Of a DNA stretch of 27,577 bases, positions 16,166-23,378 are shown in pieces; position 1 is the first letter of the stretch, and each line of letters opens with the position of its first letter. This stretch comes from an uncultured Lachnospiraceae bacterium (GTDB lineage: Bacteria; Bacillota_A; Clostridia; Lachnospirales; Lachnospiraceae). The stretch lies in assembly GCA_900553635.1 (NCBI GenBank), contig USDU01000007.1:1-27577 (forward strand). Reading direction: 5' to 3'. The notes under the pieces are model-generated. The model worked only from the letters and a program-made list of their open reading frames with translations, searched no databases and was not told the DNA's origin. The translations under genes were made by a program, and so were the position numbers.

Positions 16166-16208
16166 TACCGCTTTTCCGGAAAAAAGCAAACCGAAAAAGC
16201 GGTGTTTT
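16166..16208. terminator. Bidirectional terminator between the sugar operon and the DeoR gene
   Basis: ACCGCTTTTCCGG (16167-16179) pairs with CCGAAAAAGCGGT (16191-16203) with one mismatch. A T run follows on the plus strand (16205-16209), and on the minus strand another follows (complement of AAAAA 16161-16165). It serves the two convergent genes; the plus-strand T run touches the deoR stop codon. Confidence 0.82.
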
Positions 16209-16963
16209 TATGCCTGTGTCGTGGTGGTGATGACCTGGATGTCGTGGCGTTCCATGGTCTCTTTGCATTCCGGGGTAATTTGGTCGTCGGTAACGACCAT
16301 GGAGACCTCTTCGGAATCGAACAGCTTGGCGACGCTGCGTTTTCCGAATTTATCGGAGGTGGTCAACACGATGACATGGTCGGCCTGCTTCGCAAATTCT
16401 TTTACCACGGCACTTCGGGTGTGATTGATATTAGTGAAGCCGTTTTCCTCGGTGTAGCCGTCTACGCCGACGAACAGCTTGTCTACGTGGTATTCCCGGG
16501 CGCAGAGCTGCGTGACGGGGCCGGTGGTAACCTCGGCTACCGTATCGTAATCGCCGCCCAGCAGAATAATGTGCGCGGTAGGCACCTGATTCAGGTAGCG
16601 GGCGATATAAGCGGAATTGGTGATAATGGTGACGTCTTTCTGAATGGCCGCTTCCAGCGCGAACAGGGCGCAGGTGGAACCGGACTCAATCATAATGGTC
16701 TCCATGGGCTCGACGATCTCCATGGCCCGTTTGGCGATGGCCTTTTTCTCCGAATAATGGAAAGCCATACGGGAATTGATGGCGTCCGGCGAGGCCTTTG
16801 TGGCGTAGCCGTGCTGACGTCTTAAGAGTCCCTGGGACTCCAGCTCCTCCAGGTCCTTGCGGATAGTTACCATGGAGAGCTTCAGAAGCTCGGACAGCTC
16901 CTGGACGCTGACCTTTTCTTTCTCATTGACGAGGTTTATGATTTGTAAATGGCGTTCTTTCAT
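16208..16963 (-). CDS. DeoR/GlpR family transcriptional regulator of sugar metabolism
   Basis: The 251-residue product has an N-terminal winged helix-turn-helix (KVSVQELSELLKLSMVTIRK, about 17-36, followed by DLEELESQGLLRRQHG) and a C-terminal sugar-phosphate sensing domain of the DeoR type (MIESGSTCALFA, then VGVDGYTEENGFTN). Members usually repress sugar operons and release DNA when a phosphorylated sugar binds. I placed the start at 16963 because AAAGGAG lies ten bases upstream of that ATG; a longer frame starting at 16984 would contain the ribosome site inside its coding sequence. It is divergent from the activase gene and convergent with the sugar operon. The intergenic region of 175 bases between the two divergent starts holds phased TTTCAA repeats that are good operator candidates. 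Family is certain; target genes are inferred. Confidence 0.92.
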   Translation of the reverse strand: MKERHLQIINLVNEKEKVSVQELSELLKLSMVTIRKDLEELESQGLLRRQHGYATKASPDAINSRMAFHYSEKKAIAKRAMEIVEPMETIMIESGSTCALFALEAAIQKDVTIITNSAYIARYLNQVPTAHIILLGGDYDTVAEVTTGPVTQLCAREYHVDKLFVGVDGYTEENGFTNINHTRSAVVKEFAKQADHVIVLTTSDKFGKRSVAKLFDSEEVSMVVTDDQITPECKETMERHDIQVITTTTQA

Positions 16964-17032
16964 TTGCTTCGTTCTCCTTTGCATTTATTATATAATAAGT
17001 GGGAAAATAATGCCACATATTTTCGCTAAAAA

Positions 17033-17071
17033 TTTCAAGAATATTTCAAACGAAATATAAAATAATTTCAA
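17033..17071. promoter_or_regulatory. Phased TTTCAA repeats and 18-base palindrome, candidate DeoR operator
   Basis: TTTCAA occurs at 17033, 17044 and 17066, spaced 11 and 22 bases, that is on one face of the helix. The middle copy lies in a palindrome, ATATTTC-AAAC-GAAATAT (17041-17058), with perfect seven-base arms. The array stands between the deoR start and the activase promoter (-35 at 17079), so a bound repressor could control both directions. Confidence 0.5.
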
Positions 17072-17078
17072 AAATAAG

Positions 17079-17107
17079 TTTACAAACAATAATGCGAATG
17101 ATAAACT
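17079..17107 (+). promoter_or_regulatory. Probable promoter of the activase gene
   Basis: TTTACA (17079-17084), 17 bases, TAAACT (17102-17107). Both boxes are good approximations of sigma-A. It lies just downstream of the phased repeats and 31 bases before the ATG. Confidence 0.6.
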
Positions 17108-17137
17108 AAGAATAAGAAAAGAAAAAGGAGTTATTTC

Positions 17138-17917
17138 ATGGGAAATTCAGCAGAAAAAGGGCTTATTTTTAATATTCAGAAGTTCAGTATCAACGACGGA
17201 CCGGGCATTCGCTCCACCGTATTTTTCGCGGGCTGTCCCTTAAGCTGCCGTTGGTGTTCTAACCCGGAATCCCAGAACCGCTTCCGGAAGAAGGCGCTGG
17301 CGTCGGGCGATAAGAAGCTCATTGGCCGGGAATGGACCGTGGAAGAGGTGCTGGAGGAAGTGGAGAAGGACCGGGAGTTCTATGAGGAATCCGGGGGCGG
17401 TATCACCCTGTCCGGCGGTGAGGTATTGCAGCAGCACGCCTTTGCGGTGGAGCTTCTGAAGGAGGCGCAGAGCCGGGGACTGCACTGCGCGGCGGAGACT
17501 ACCGGGTATGCCAGCCACGAGGTATTTCGGGAGTTTGTGGAGTATATTGACCTGCTTCTTTTTGATATGAAGCATTGGGATCGGGAAAAGCATTTTGAAA
17601 AGACAGGCGTGTATAACGATATAATTCTGGAAAATATGGGATACGCAGTGTCCCAGGGGATTCCGCTGATTGCCCGGATTCCGGTGATCCCGAAGTTCAA
17701 TGCCAGCCTGAAGGATGCGGCAGGGATGGCAGAAAACTTATGTAAACTTGGAATCCGTGAGGTACATCTGCTCCCTTTCCATCAGTTCGGGGAAAAGAAA
17801 TACGAGCAGCTGGAGACAGAGTATGAGATGAGCGGTGTGCCGCAGCTGCATCCGGAGCAGTTGCAGAAGTACATCCAGGTATTCCTGGACAGGGGACTGG
17901 ACGCCAGCTTTAAGTAA
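17138..17917 (+). CDS. Glycyl radical enzyme activating enzyme (radical SAM, compact form)
   Basis: It uses S-adenosylmethionine and a [4Fe-4S] cluster to place the glycyl radical on its partner enzyme under anaerobic conditions. The 259-residue product has the family start GLIFNIQKFSINDGPGIRST, the cluster motif CxxxCxxC at Cys33, Cys37 and Cys40 (CPLSCRWC), NPES directly after it, and SGGGITLSGGE (85-95), which binds SAM. Most activases of the non-PFL glycyl radical enzymes carry a ferredoxin-like insert with two extra cysteine clusters after NPES. That insert is absent here, and only two other cysteines remain. The ATG follows AAAAGGAG. It is divergent from deoR, ends in a shared terminator facing gnd, and the only glycyl radical enzyme in the window is at 20573-22987, its likely partner. 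Confidence 0.92.
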   Translation: MGNSAEKGLIFNIQKFSINDGPGIRSTVFFAGCPLSCRWCSNPESQNRFRKKALASGDKKLIGREWTVEEVLEEVEKDREFYEESGGGITLSGGEVLQQHAFAVELLKEAQSRGLHCAAETTGYASHEVFREFVEYIDLLLFDMKHWDREKHFEKTGVYNDIILENMGYAVSQGIPLIARIPVIPKFNASLKDAAGMAENLCKLGIREVHLLPFHQFGEKKYEQLETEYEMSGVPQLHPEQLQKYIQVFLDRGLDASFK

Positions 17918-17929
17918 ATACAGCGAAGG

Positions 17930-17977
17930 AAAACCGGCTGCCCGGGCTTATGATAAGCTCCGGACAGCCGGTTTTTT
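17930..17977. terminator. Bidirectional terminator between the activase and 6-phosphogluconate dehydrogenase genes
   Basis: AAAACCGGCTG (17930-17940) pairs with CAGCCGGTTTT (17965-17975), with a further inner stem (17942-17950 with 17954-17963) and a TGA loop. T runs exist on both sides (TTTTTT on plus, TTTT on minus), fitting the convergent genes. Confidence 0.88.
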
Positions 17978-17995
17978 CAGGGGATACAGTCTGAA

Positions 17996-19447
17996 TTAAG
18001 CGTTGTAAGTGCTGGCTGCGGTATCGCCGCCGTGGCCGGTCCAGTTGGTATGGAAGAACTGTCCGCGGGGAGCGTCCAGCCGCTCATAGGTGTGCGCGCC
18101 GAAATAATCGCGTTGCGCCTGTAAAAGATTGGCCGGAAGCCGGTCGGTGGTGTAGCCGTCGAAATAGCTTAAGGCCGCCGTCATAGCCGGAGCCGGGACG
18201 CCGTACTGGATGGCTGCCGCCGCGACTTTCCGCCAGGCCGGAAGCAGCCGCTCCATGGTCTCACGAAAATAGGGATCCAGCAGCAGGTTGGCGAGGGCTG
18301 GATTGGCGTCGTAGGCTTCCTTGATTTTACCCAGGAAAACGCTTCGGATGATACAGCCGCCGCGCCACATGAGGGCGATGCCGCCGTAATTCAGGTTCCA
18401 GCCGTAGTGCTCCGCCGCCGTACGCATCAGGGAATAGCCCTGGGCATAGGAAATGATTTTGCTGGCGTAGAGAGCCTGATGGATGGCTTCCACCATCTCT
18501 TTTCTGTCGCCGGCAAAAGCCGGGATGGCGCGCCGGTACGCTGACGCCGCCGCCACACGCTCTTCCTTCATGGCGGAGAGGCAGCGGGCGAATACGGCTT
18601 CGCCGATCAGGGTCAGCGGAACGCCCTCGTCCAGGGCGGCAATGCCGGTCCATTTGCCGGTTCCCTTCTGTCCTGCCGTATCGAGAATCTTCTCCACGAT
18701 GGGGCTGCCGTCGGTATCCTTGTAAGCGAGAATGTCCCGCGTAATTTCGATGAGGTAGCTGTCCAGTTCCGTCTGATTCCAACAGGCAAAGACTTCTTGC
18801 ATCTCGTCGTCCGACATACCAAGCAGATCCCGCATAAGCTGGTAAGCCTCGCAGATCAGCTGCATATCGCCATATTCGATGCCGTTGTGTACCATTTTCA
18901 CAAAATGGCCTGCGCCGTTCTCGCCGACCCAGTCGCAGCAGGGGCTGCCGTCCTCCACCTTCGCGCAGATGGCCTGGAAGATGGGCTTTACGAAGGGCCA
19001 GGCAGCAGGCGAACCGCCGGGCATCATGCTGGGGCCCCTGAGCGCGCCCTCTTCGCCGCCGGATACGCCGGTTCCCACATAGAGTTTTCCCTGAGCTTCC
19101 ACAGAAGCGGTTCTGCGGATGGTGTCGGGAAAATGGGAGTTGCCGCCGTCTATGATGATATCGCCGTCCTCCAGAAGCGGTAACAGCTGTGTAATCATAT
19201 CGTCTACGGCCTGGCCGGCTTTTACCATCAGGAAAACCTTGCGGGGTTTTTTCAGGGCGTCCACCAGCTCGGTCAGGGAGTGGCAGCCGATGATGTTTTT
19301 GCCGGAAGCGCGGCCGTTTACAAATTTGTCGACTTTCTCGGTGGTGCGGTTGTAGACAGCCACGGTAAAGCCTTTGGATTCCATATTCATGACCAGATTT
19401 TCGCCCATGACGGCCAGGCCGATGAGACCGATATCTGCTTTTTTCAT
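17996..19447 (-). CDS. gnd: 6-phosphogluconate dehydrogenase, decarboxylating
   Basis: The cytoplasmic enzyme oxidises 6-phosphogluconate to ribulose 5-phosphate and CO2 with reduction of NADP+ (NAD+ in some forms). The 483-residue product has the full length of the long-chain GndA type. The Rossmann loop is GLIGLAVMGENL (7-18), followed by VYNRTTEKVD, where Asn-Arg-Thr at the end of strand two is typical of NADP+ use. GGNSHF starts at 101, GTGVSGGEEGA is at 125-135, and Lys184 and Glu191 in HFVKMVHNGIEYGD are the catalytic pair. The C-terminus has the usual RDYFGAHTYER segment. The gene ends a minus-strand set behind the glycyl radical enzyme and PfkB kinase, 15 bases after the latter, so it is probably cotranscribed with them. 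Together with the lactonase at 6034 it gives two oxidative pentose phosphate steps. Confidence 0.96.
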   Translation of the reverse strand: MKKADIGLIGLAVMGENLVMNMESKGFTVAVYNRTTEKVDKFVNGRASGKNIIGCHSLTELVDALKKPRKVFLMVKAGQAVDDMITQLLPLLEDGDIIIDGGNSHFPDTIRRTASVEAQGKLYVGTGVSGGEEGALRGPSMMPGGSPAAWPFVKPIFQAICAKVEDGSPCCDWVGENGAGHFVKMVHNGIEYGDMQLICEAYQLMRDLLGMSDDEMQEVFACWNQTELDSYLIEITRDILAYKDTDGSPIVEKILDTAGQKGTGKWTGIAALDEGVPLTLIGEAVFARCLSAMKEERVAAASAYRRAIPAFAGDRKEMVEAIHQALYASKIISYAQGYSLMRTAAEHYGWNLNYGGIALMWRGGCIIRSVFLGKIKEAYDANPALANLLLDPYFRETMERLLPAWRKVAAAAIQYGVPAPAMTAALSYFDGYTTDRLPANLLQAQRDYFGAHTYERLDAPRGQFFHTNWTGHGGDTAASTYNA

Positions 19448-19462
19448 ATTCTGTATGCCTCC

Positions 19463-20536
19463 TTATCTCTGCACGCGGGCGTTGCCTTTATAGATATCCC
19501 AGACCTGTTTTTCATCTGCCGGTTCCGCATAGTCGTTGAGACTGGATGCGGCCAGGACACCGGACGCCCAGCCGAACTGCAGGCATTTATCGGGAGCCCA
19601 GCCGTTCAGCACGCCGTAGAGCAGGCCGCCGGAGAAGCCGTCGCCGCCGCCGATGCGGTCCAGAACCTGAATCGGACGGGGCTCTTCCACGTACCACTGG
19701 CCGTCAGCCAGAAGAATGGCGCCCCAGAGGTGTTCATTGGCGGAAAGCACCTGCCGGAGGGTGGTGGCAAACATGCGGGTATGAGGGTAACGTTCTTTTA
19801 CTTGGGAAATCATGCCTTTGAAGGAATCTATTTTCTCGGAAAGGTCTTTGCCACCGGTCTCGGGGCCTTCAAAGCCCAGGCAGAGCTGGAAATCCTCTTC
19901 GTTGCCGATGAGAATATCGGCCTGGGAAGCGATCTCGTGGAAAGCCTGGTGAAGCTCAGCATCCCGTCCGGCCCAGAAGCTGGCCCGATAGTTCAGATCA
20001 AAGGAAATCAGGGTGCCGTACTGCTTCGCCGCTTTGGCGAGAGCTAGGCAGCAGGCGGTAGTCTCGGGACTCATGGCCGCAATCAGACCGGAGAGATGCA
20101 GGATGCCTACGCCTTCCTGGCCGAAGATGCGCTCCACATCGAACTCGTCGATGGAAAGGGTGCGGCCCACTTCGCCTGCTCGGTCGTTCCAGACCCGGGG
20201 CGCCCGGAGACCGAAGCCGGAATCCGCAATATTGAACTGATGACGATAGCCCCAGGGGCCGCCCTGATCGACTTCCGCGCCTTCAAAAGCGATATTGCGG
20301 GCGCGAAGCTGACGCCGGATAAAATCCGCCATGGGACTTCCTTTTACAAATTTTGTAAGAATCAGGCACTCGCGTCCCAAGGAGGACGCCACGTTCAGGA
20401 CGTTGGATTCGGCGCTGGTGGCCTGCATATAGAATAAATTGCTGTTCTGCACACTCATCCGGTTTTCCGGGGTGATGCGCAGCCCCATACTGGTCGGGGC
20501 TGCGATGGCATAACGTTTCGTTTTCATGGATGTCAT
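19463..20536 (-). CDS. PfkB/ribokinase family carbohydrate kinase, 2-keto-3-deoxygluconate kinase-like
   Basis: A cytoplasmic sugar or sugar-acid kinase of 357 residues. The PfkB signature near the C-terminus reads DRIGGGDGFSGGLLYG (293-308), in which Asp299 is the catalytic base; the GGGDGF form and the SFDLNYRASFW stretch at 178-188 resemble Firmicutes kinases annotated as 2-dehydro-3-deoxygluconokinases. The N-terminal third (about 1-45) is less typical of that group. The start ATG at 20536 has AAAGGAG seven bases upstream. It sits 36 bases after the glycyl radical enzyme stop and 15 bases before gnd, so it belongs to that transcription unit. It might phosphorylate a product of the radical enzyme or a sugar acid that feeds gnd; neither can be told from sequence. 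Family is sure, substrate unknown. Confidence 0.88.
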   Translation of the reverse strand: MTSMKTKRYAIAAPTSMGLRITPENRMSVQNSNLFYMQATSAESNVLNVASSLGRECLILTKFVKGSPMADFIRRQLRARNIAFEGAEVDQGGPWGYRHQFNIADSGFGLRAPRVWNDRAGEVGRTLSIDEFDVERIFGQEGVGILHLSGLIAAMSPETTACCLALAKAAKQYGTLISFDLNYRASFWAGRDAELHQAFHEIASQADILIGNEEDFQLCLGFEGPETGGKDLSEKIDSFKGMISQVKERYPHTRMFATTLRQVLSANEHLWGAILLADGQWYVEEPRPIQVLDRIGGGDGFSGGLLYGVLNGWAPDKCLQFGWASGVLAASSLNDYAEPADEKQVWDIYKGNARVQR

Positions 20537-20572
20537 AAAAATCTCCTTTGCTGGCCGGCAGAGAAGCCGGAC

Positions 20573-22987
20573 TTAGAGAGACTGCTCCGTTCTTCCGATG
20601 ATATCGTCCTGGGTCTTCTTGGATAATACGTTGAAGAAAGCACTGTAGCCTGCCACGCGGACGATCAGATCCTTGTGCTTCTCCGGGTGGAGCTGAGCGT
20701 CGATCAGGGTCTCCCGGGATACAATGTTGTACTGGACATGATAGCCGTGGAGTCGGTTGAAGAAGGTGCGGATCAACATCTCCAGCTTCTGTTTGTTCTC
20801 TTCCCTGGACAGTACCTGGGGCGTCATTTTCTGGTTCAGCAGAACACCACCGGTAATCTTGTCGGTGGGAAGCTTGGACACGGTCTTAAATACGGCGGTG
20901 GGGCCGTTTTTGTCGCAGTTATGGGCCGGGCTGCAGCCTTCTGCCAGCGGCTCAAAGGCGTGGCGTCCGTCCGGAGTGGCCATGGTTCCCATACCCTGCC
21001 CCACATTAGCGCTGATGGAGGAGGTTCCCGCGTAGCGGATACCGCCGATGGGGCCGCGGTGGTAGCGGGTGCTGGGGTATTTCTTAATCTCGTCGATATA
21101 GGTGTCGTAGGCGCGTACCACCAGGAGATCTACGTCGTCGTTGTCATTGCCGTATTTGGGCGCGTCGTTGATGAGCATTTCCTGAATCTTCTGGTTCTCC
21201 GGGGACTGGAAGTCGTCGAGAATCGCGTTCCAGAGCTCATCCCGGGTGATTTTTTTCTCATCATAGACTAGCTTCTTGACAGCGGCCAGGGAGTCCGCCA
21301 TGTTGGCAATGCCCACCTGAAGGCCGGAGATAAAGTCGTAGACTGCACCGCCCTCTTTGATGGTCTTGCCGCGGCCGATACAGTCGTCGGTCAGGGCAGA
21401 GCAGAGGATATCGGGCACATCCCGCTCGGAGGCTTTGTCGATGGCATTTTCCACAATGACGCTGTAACGGGTCAGTTCACGCAGGGATTTATCCCAGGCG
21501 TCTAGCAGCTCCTCGTAGCTCTCCATATCCTGGAAGTGTCCGTAGCCCTTTACAAAGCGCTTGCCGCTGGTCAGATCCACGCCGTCATTCATGACGCAGA
21601 GGAGCAGACGGGGGAAGTTAATGTAGGACATGCCGGTACAGCGGTAGCCCCATTTTCCGGGAACGGCGGTCTCCACGCAGCCAATGGCGCTGTAGTTATA
21701 GGCATCTTCCTCTTTGACGCCCCACTGGATAAAGGACGGGATGATAATTTCGTCGTTGTTCAGGGCCGGCATGCCGAAGCCCAGCTTCATGACCTCGATG
21801 CACTCGTCGAAAAATTTCGGATCCAGGTTTGCGTGATAGCGAACCGTCAGGTTCGGCTGGGTCAGACGGGTCTGGGCCACAGACTGGAGCACCAGGAAGC
21901 TTAAGGGATTGACAGCGTCCTTTTTGTCTACGGTCTGGCCGCCGATGGTGACATTCTGGTACATGGGCGAACCTGCGGAGCTTAAGGTGTGGGCCTGGGA
22001 ACGGACCTTATTGATGGTCAGGGTCTTGATCCACAGACAGGTCAGCAGTTCCAGAGCTTCCTCTCTGGTGATGGTTCCGTCCTGCAGGGACTTCTCATAA
22101 TAGGGCTCCATATACTGGTCGAAACGGCCGTAACTTAAGGAATGGCCGTTGGATTCAATTTGCAGAATCAGCTGGATAAACCAGACGGACTGTACGGCCT
22201 CGCGGAAGTTGGAAGCGGGTTCGTAGGGAACCTTGGCGCAGATACGGCTCATTTCCAAAAGTTCGGCTTTCCGTGCGGCGTCGCTTTCCCTGGCGGCCAG
22301 ATCAGCGGCCAGTTCACTGTAGCGGAGCGCAAAAGCCCGAACCGCTTCGATGACAATCAGAACGGCCTTATAGAATACATTTTTGTCGATGCTGTCCGGG
22401 TCGGTCAGGTCGAGGGCTTCCTTGCAGGCGCGGGCCTTGGCTTCGTAACCCCGCAGTCCTTCTTTCAGAAGACGCTCGTAATTCACAGCCAGGTGGGCGT
22501 CTCCGGCGTTCAGCTTGCCTTCCATGCCAAACAGACCGGTCTCCATAAAGACGCTGACCTCGTCGGGCAGAAGGGCTTCGCCACGGGCGCGGAGATTGTT
22601 ATTCTCCCAGAAGGGAGCGATGGACCGAAGCTGTTCTTTGGTTTCCTCGGTGATGTAGAACACGTCGCCGTCGCGTTTCTCGAACAGATCCAGCTCATTC
22701 ATGACGAATTCCAGGGTATATTCGGGGAAAACGGGAGCATTGCGGTTCTTGGTAGCCTGATTTCCTGCGAGAAGGGATTTATCTTCAATATAGACGGTCA
22801 TATGCTCCAGAATCTTCTGCAGCATCAGGGCACGCACCATGACCCTGGGCTGGTTCAGGCTCTCACGGTAAGCCTCTGTGGCCCAGATGGCACGCTCGGC
22901 GTCCACATAGGGTTTCTCATCCAGAACTTCTTCGCGAAAAGCCTGCATGCGTTCGGTTAAAGTGCCGAAATGGTTTTCGTTTTTCAT
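20573..22987 (-). CDS. Glycyl radical enzyme, YbiW-like (annotated in most genomes as formate C-acetyltransferase/pyruvate formate-lyase)
   Basis: The 804-residue product is a full-length glycyl radical enzyme. The radical loop is RVAGYSAFF with Gly780. The active-site loop is AIGCVETAVPGKWGYRC with thiyl Cys437 and Glu439. True pyruvate formate-lyase has two adjacent cysteines there; GCVE is the form of dehydratases and C-O, C-N lyases. From memory of E. coli YbiW, several long stretches agree closely (ESNGHS, SAGSPxYQNVTIGGQ, NNDEIxIPxFI, GKWGYRCTGMS, SGLQVGIAN, GTSSISANV, QYNIVSRETL). YbiW opens the ring of 1,5-anhydroglucitol 6-phosphate, so that reaction or a close relative is the leading hypothesis. 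AAAGGAGG precedes the ATG. The kinase and gnd genes follow; the activase is at 17138. The pyruvate formate-lyase label is very likely wrong. Confidence 0.93.
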   Translation of the reverse strand: MKNENHFGTLTERMQAFREEVLDEKPYVDAERAIWATEAYRESLNQPRVMVRALMLQKILEHMTVYIEDKSLLAGNQATKNRNAPVFPEYTLEFVMNELDLFEKRDGDVFYITEETKEQLRSIAPFWENNNLRARGEALLPDEVSVFMETGLFGMEGKLNAGDAHLAVNYERLLKEGLRGYEAKARACKEALDLTDPDSIDKNVFYKAVLIVIEAVRAFALRYSELAADLAARESDAARKAELLEMSRICAKVPYEPASNFREAVQSVWFIQLILQIESNGHSLSYGRFDQYMEPYYEKSLQDGTITREEALELLTCLWIKTLTINKVRSQAHTLSSAGSPMYQNVTIGGQTVDKKDAVNPLSFLVLQSVAQTRLTQPNLTVRYHANLDPKFFDECIEVMKLGFGMPALNNDEIIIPSFIQWGVKEEDAYNYSAIGCVETAVPGKWGYRCTGMSYINFPRLLLCVMNDGVDLTSGKRFVKGYGHFQDMESYEELLDAWDKSLRELTRYSVIVENAIDKASERDVPDILCSALTDDCIGRGKTIKEGGAVYDFISGLQVGIANMADSLAAVKKLVYDEKKITRDELWNAILDDFQSPENQKIQEMLINDAPKYGNDNDDVDLLVVRAYDTYIDEIKKYPSTRYHRGPIGGIRYAGTSSISANVGQGMGTMATPDGRHAFEPLAEGCSPAHNCDKNGPTAVFKTVSKLPTDKITGGVLLNQKMTPQVLSREENKQKLEMLIRTFFNRLHGYHVQYNIVSRETLIDAQLHPEKHKDLIVRVAGYSAFFNVLSKKTQDDIIGRTEQSL

Positions 22988-23033
22988 AGTGACCTCCTTT
23001 GAACGTAAATCATAGTGCTTTCGTATATATATT

Positions 23034-23062
23034 ATACTACCATTGAACGGTCACTACGTCAA
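23034..23062 (-). promoter_or_regulatory. Promoter of the glycyl radical enzyme operon
   Basis: Reading the minus strand: TTGACG (23062-23057), 17 bases, TAGTAT (23039-23034); an overlapping TATAAT lies at 23036-23031. Just upstream are two TTTGAA-type elements (TTCAAA at 23063-23068 and TTTCAA at 23070-23075 on the plus strand), the same hexamer as in the deoR intergenic array. Confidence 0.6.
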
Positions 23063-23103
23063 TTCAAACTTTCAAATAAAAGAATAAAAAGTTTCGTTAG
23101 AAA

Positions 23104-23310
23104 TCATATATTTTCTTTTCGGTATTCCAGAGGGGTGCAGCCATTGATTTCACGGAAGCGTCTGGTAAAATAGCTTATATCGGAAAAACCGCAGATTGTG
23201 GCGATCTCCCCGGCCTTTTTTCCGGTGGAAAGGAGCAGCCCGGCGGCCTTTTCTATGCGGTATCGCAGCAGATAGCGGATAGCCCCTGGAGCAGACATCT
23301 CCCAATGAGC
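23104..23310 (-). pseudogene. Remnant of an AraC family regulator (C-terminal helix-turn-helix part only)
   Basis: The frame encodes LLRYRIEKAAGLLLSTGKKA, then GEIATICGFSDISYFTRRFREI and ends with NGCTPLEYRKENI, which is the second half of an AraC DNA-binding domain: helix, GFSDISYFTRRF recognition helix and the terminal PLEYR. The N-terminal sensor domain and first helix-turn-helix are absent. Upstream the frame stays open to a GTG at 23355, but that codon lies inside the terminator of the preceding araC gene and the encoded residues (LLFWHLFGPVWLGAAHWEMS) do not resemble AraC. It ends 42 bases from the glycyl radical enzyme -35 box. A deletion or recombination that removed the front of a second regulator gene is the simplest reading; a functional mini-protein is less likely. 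Confidence 0.7.
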
Positions 23311-23347
23311 TGCTCCAAGCCATACCGGCCCGAACAAATGCCAGAAT

Positions 23348-23378
23348 AAAAGCACGGCTTACTGACCGTGCTTTTGTT
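23348..23378 (-). terminator. Terminator of the araC-type gene, overlapping its stop codon
   Basis: AAAAGCACGG and CCGTGCTTTT form a perfect ten-pair stem (23348-23357 with 23366-23375). The eight-base loop contains the TAA stop codon of the regulator (23361-23359). On the minus strand TTTTATT follows. Confidence 0.8.

Noticed and set aside
16964..16984. Upstream in-frame ATG for the DeoR regulator
   Set aside because: The ribosome site AAAGGAG lies inside this extension and serves the ATG at 16963.
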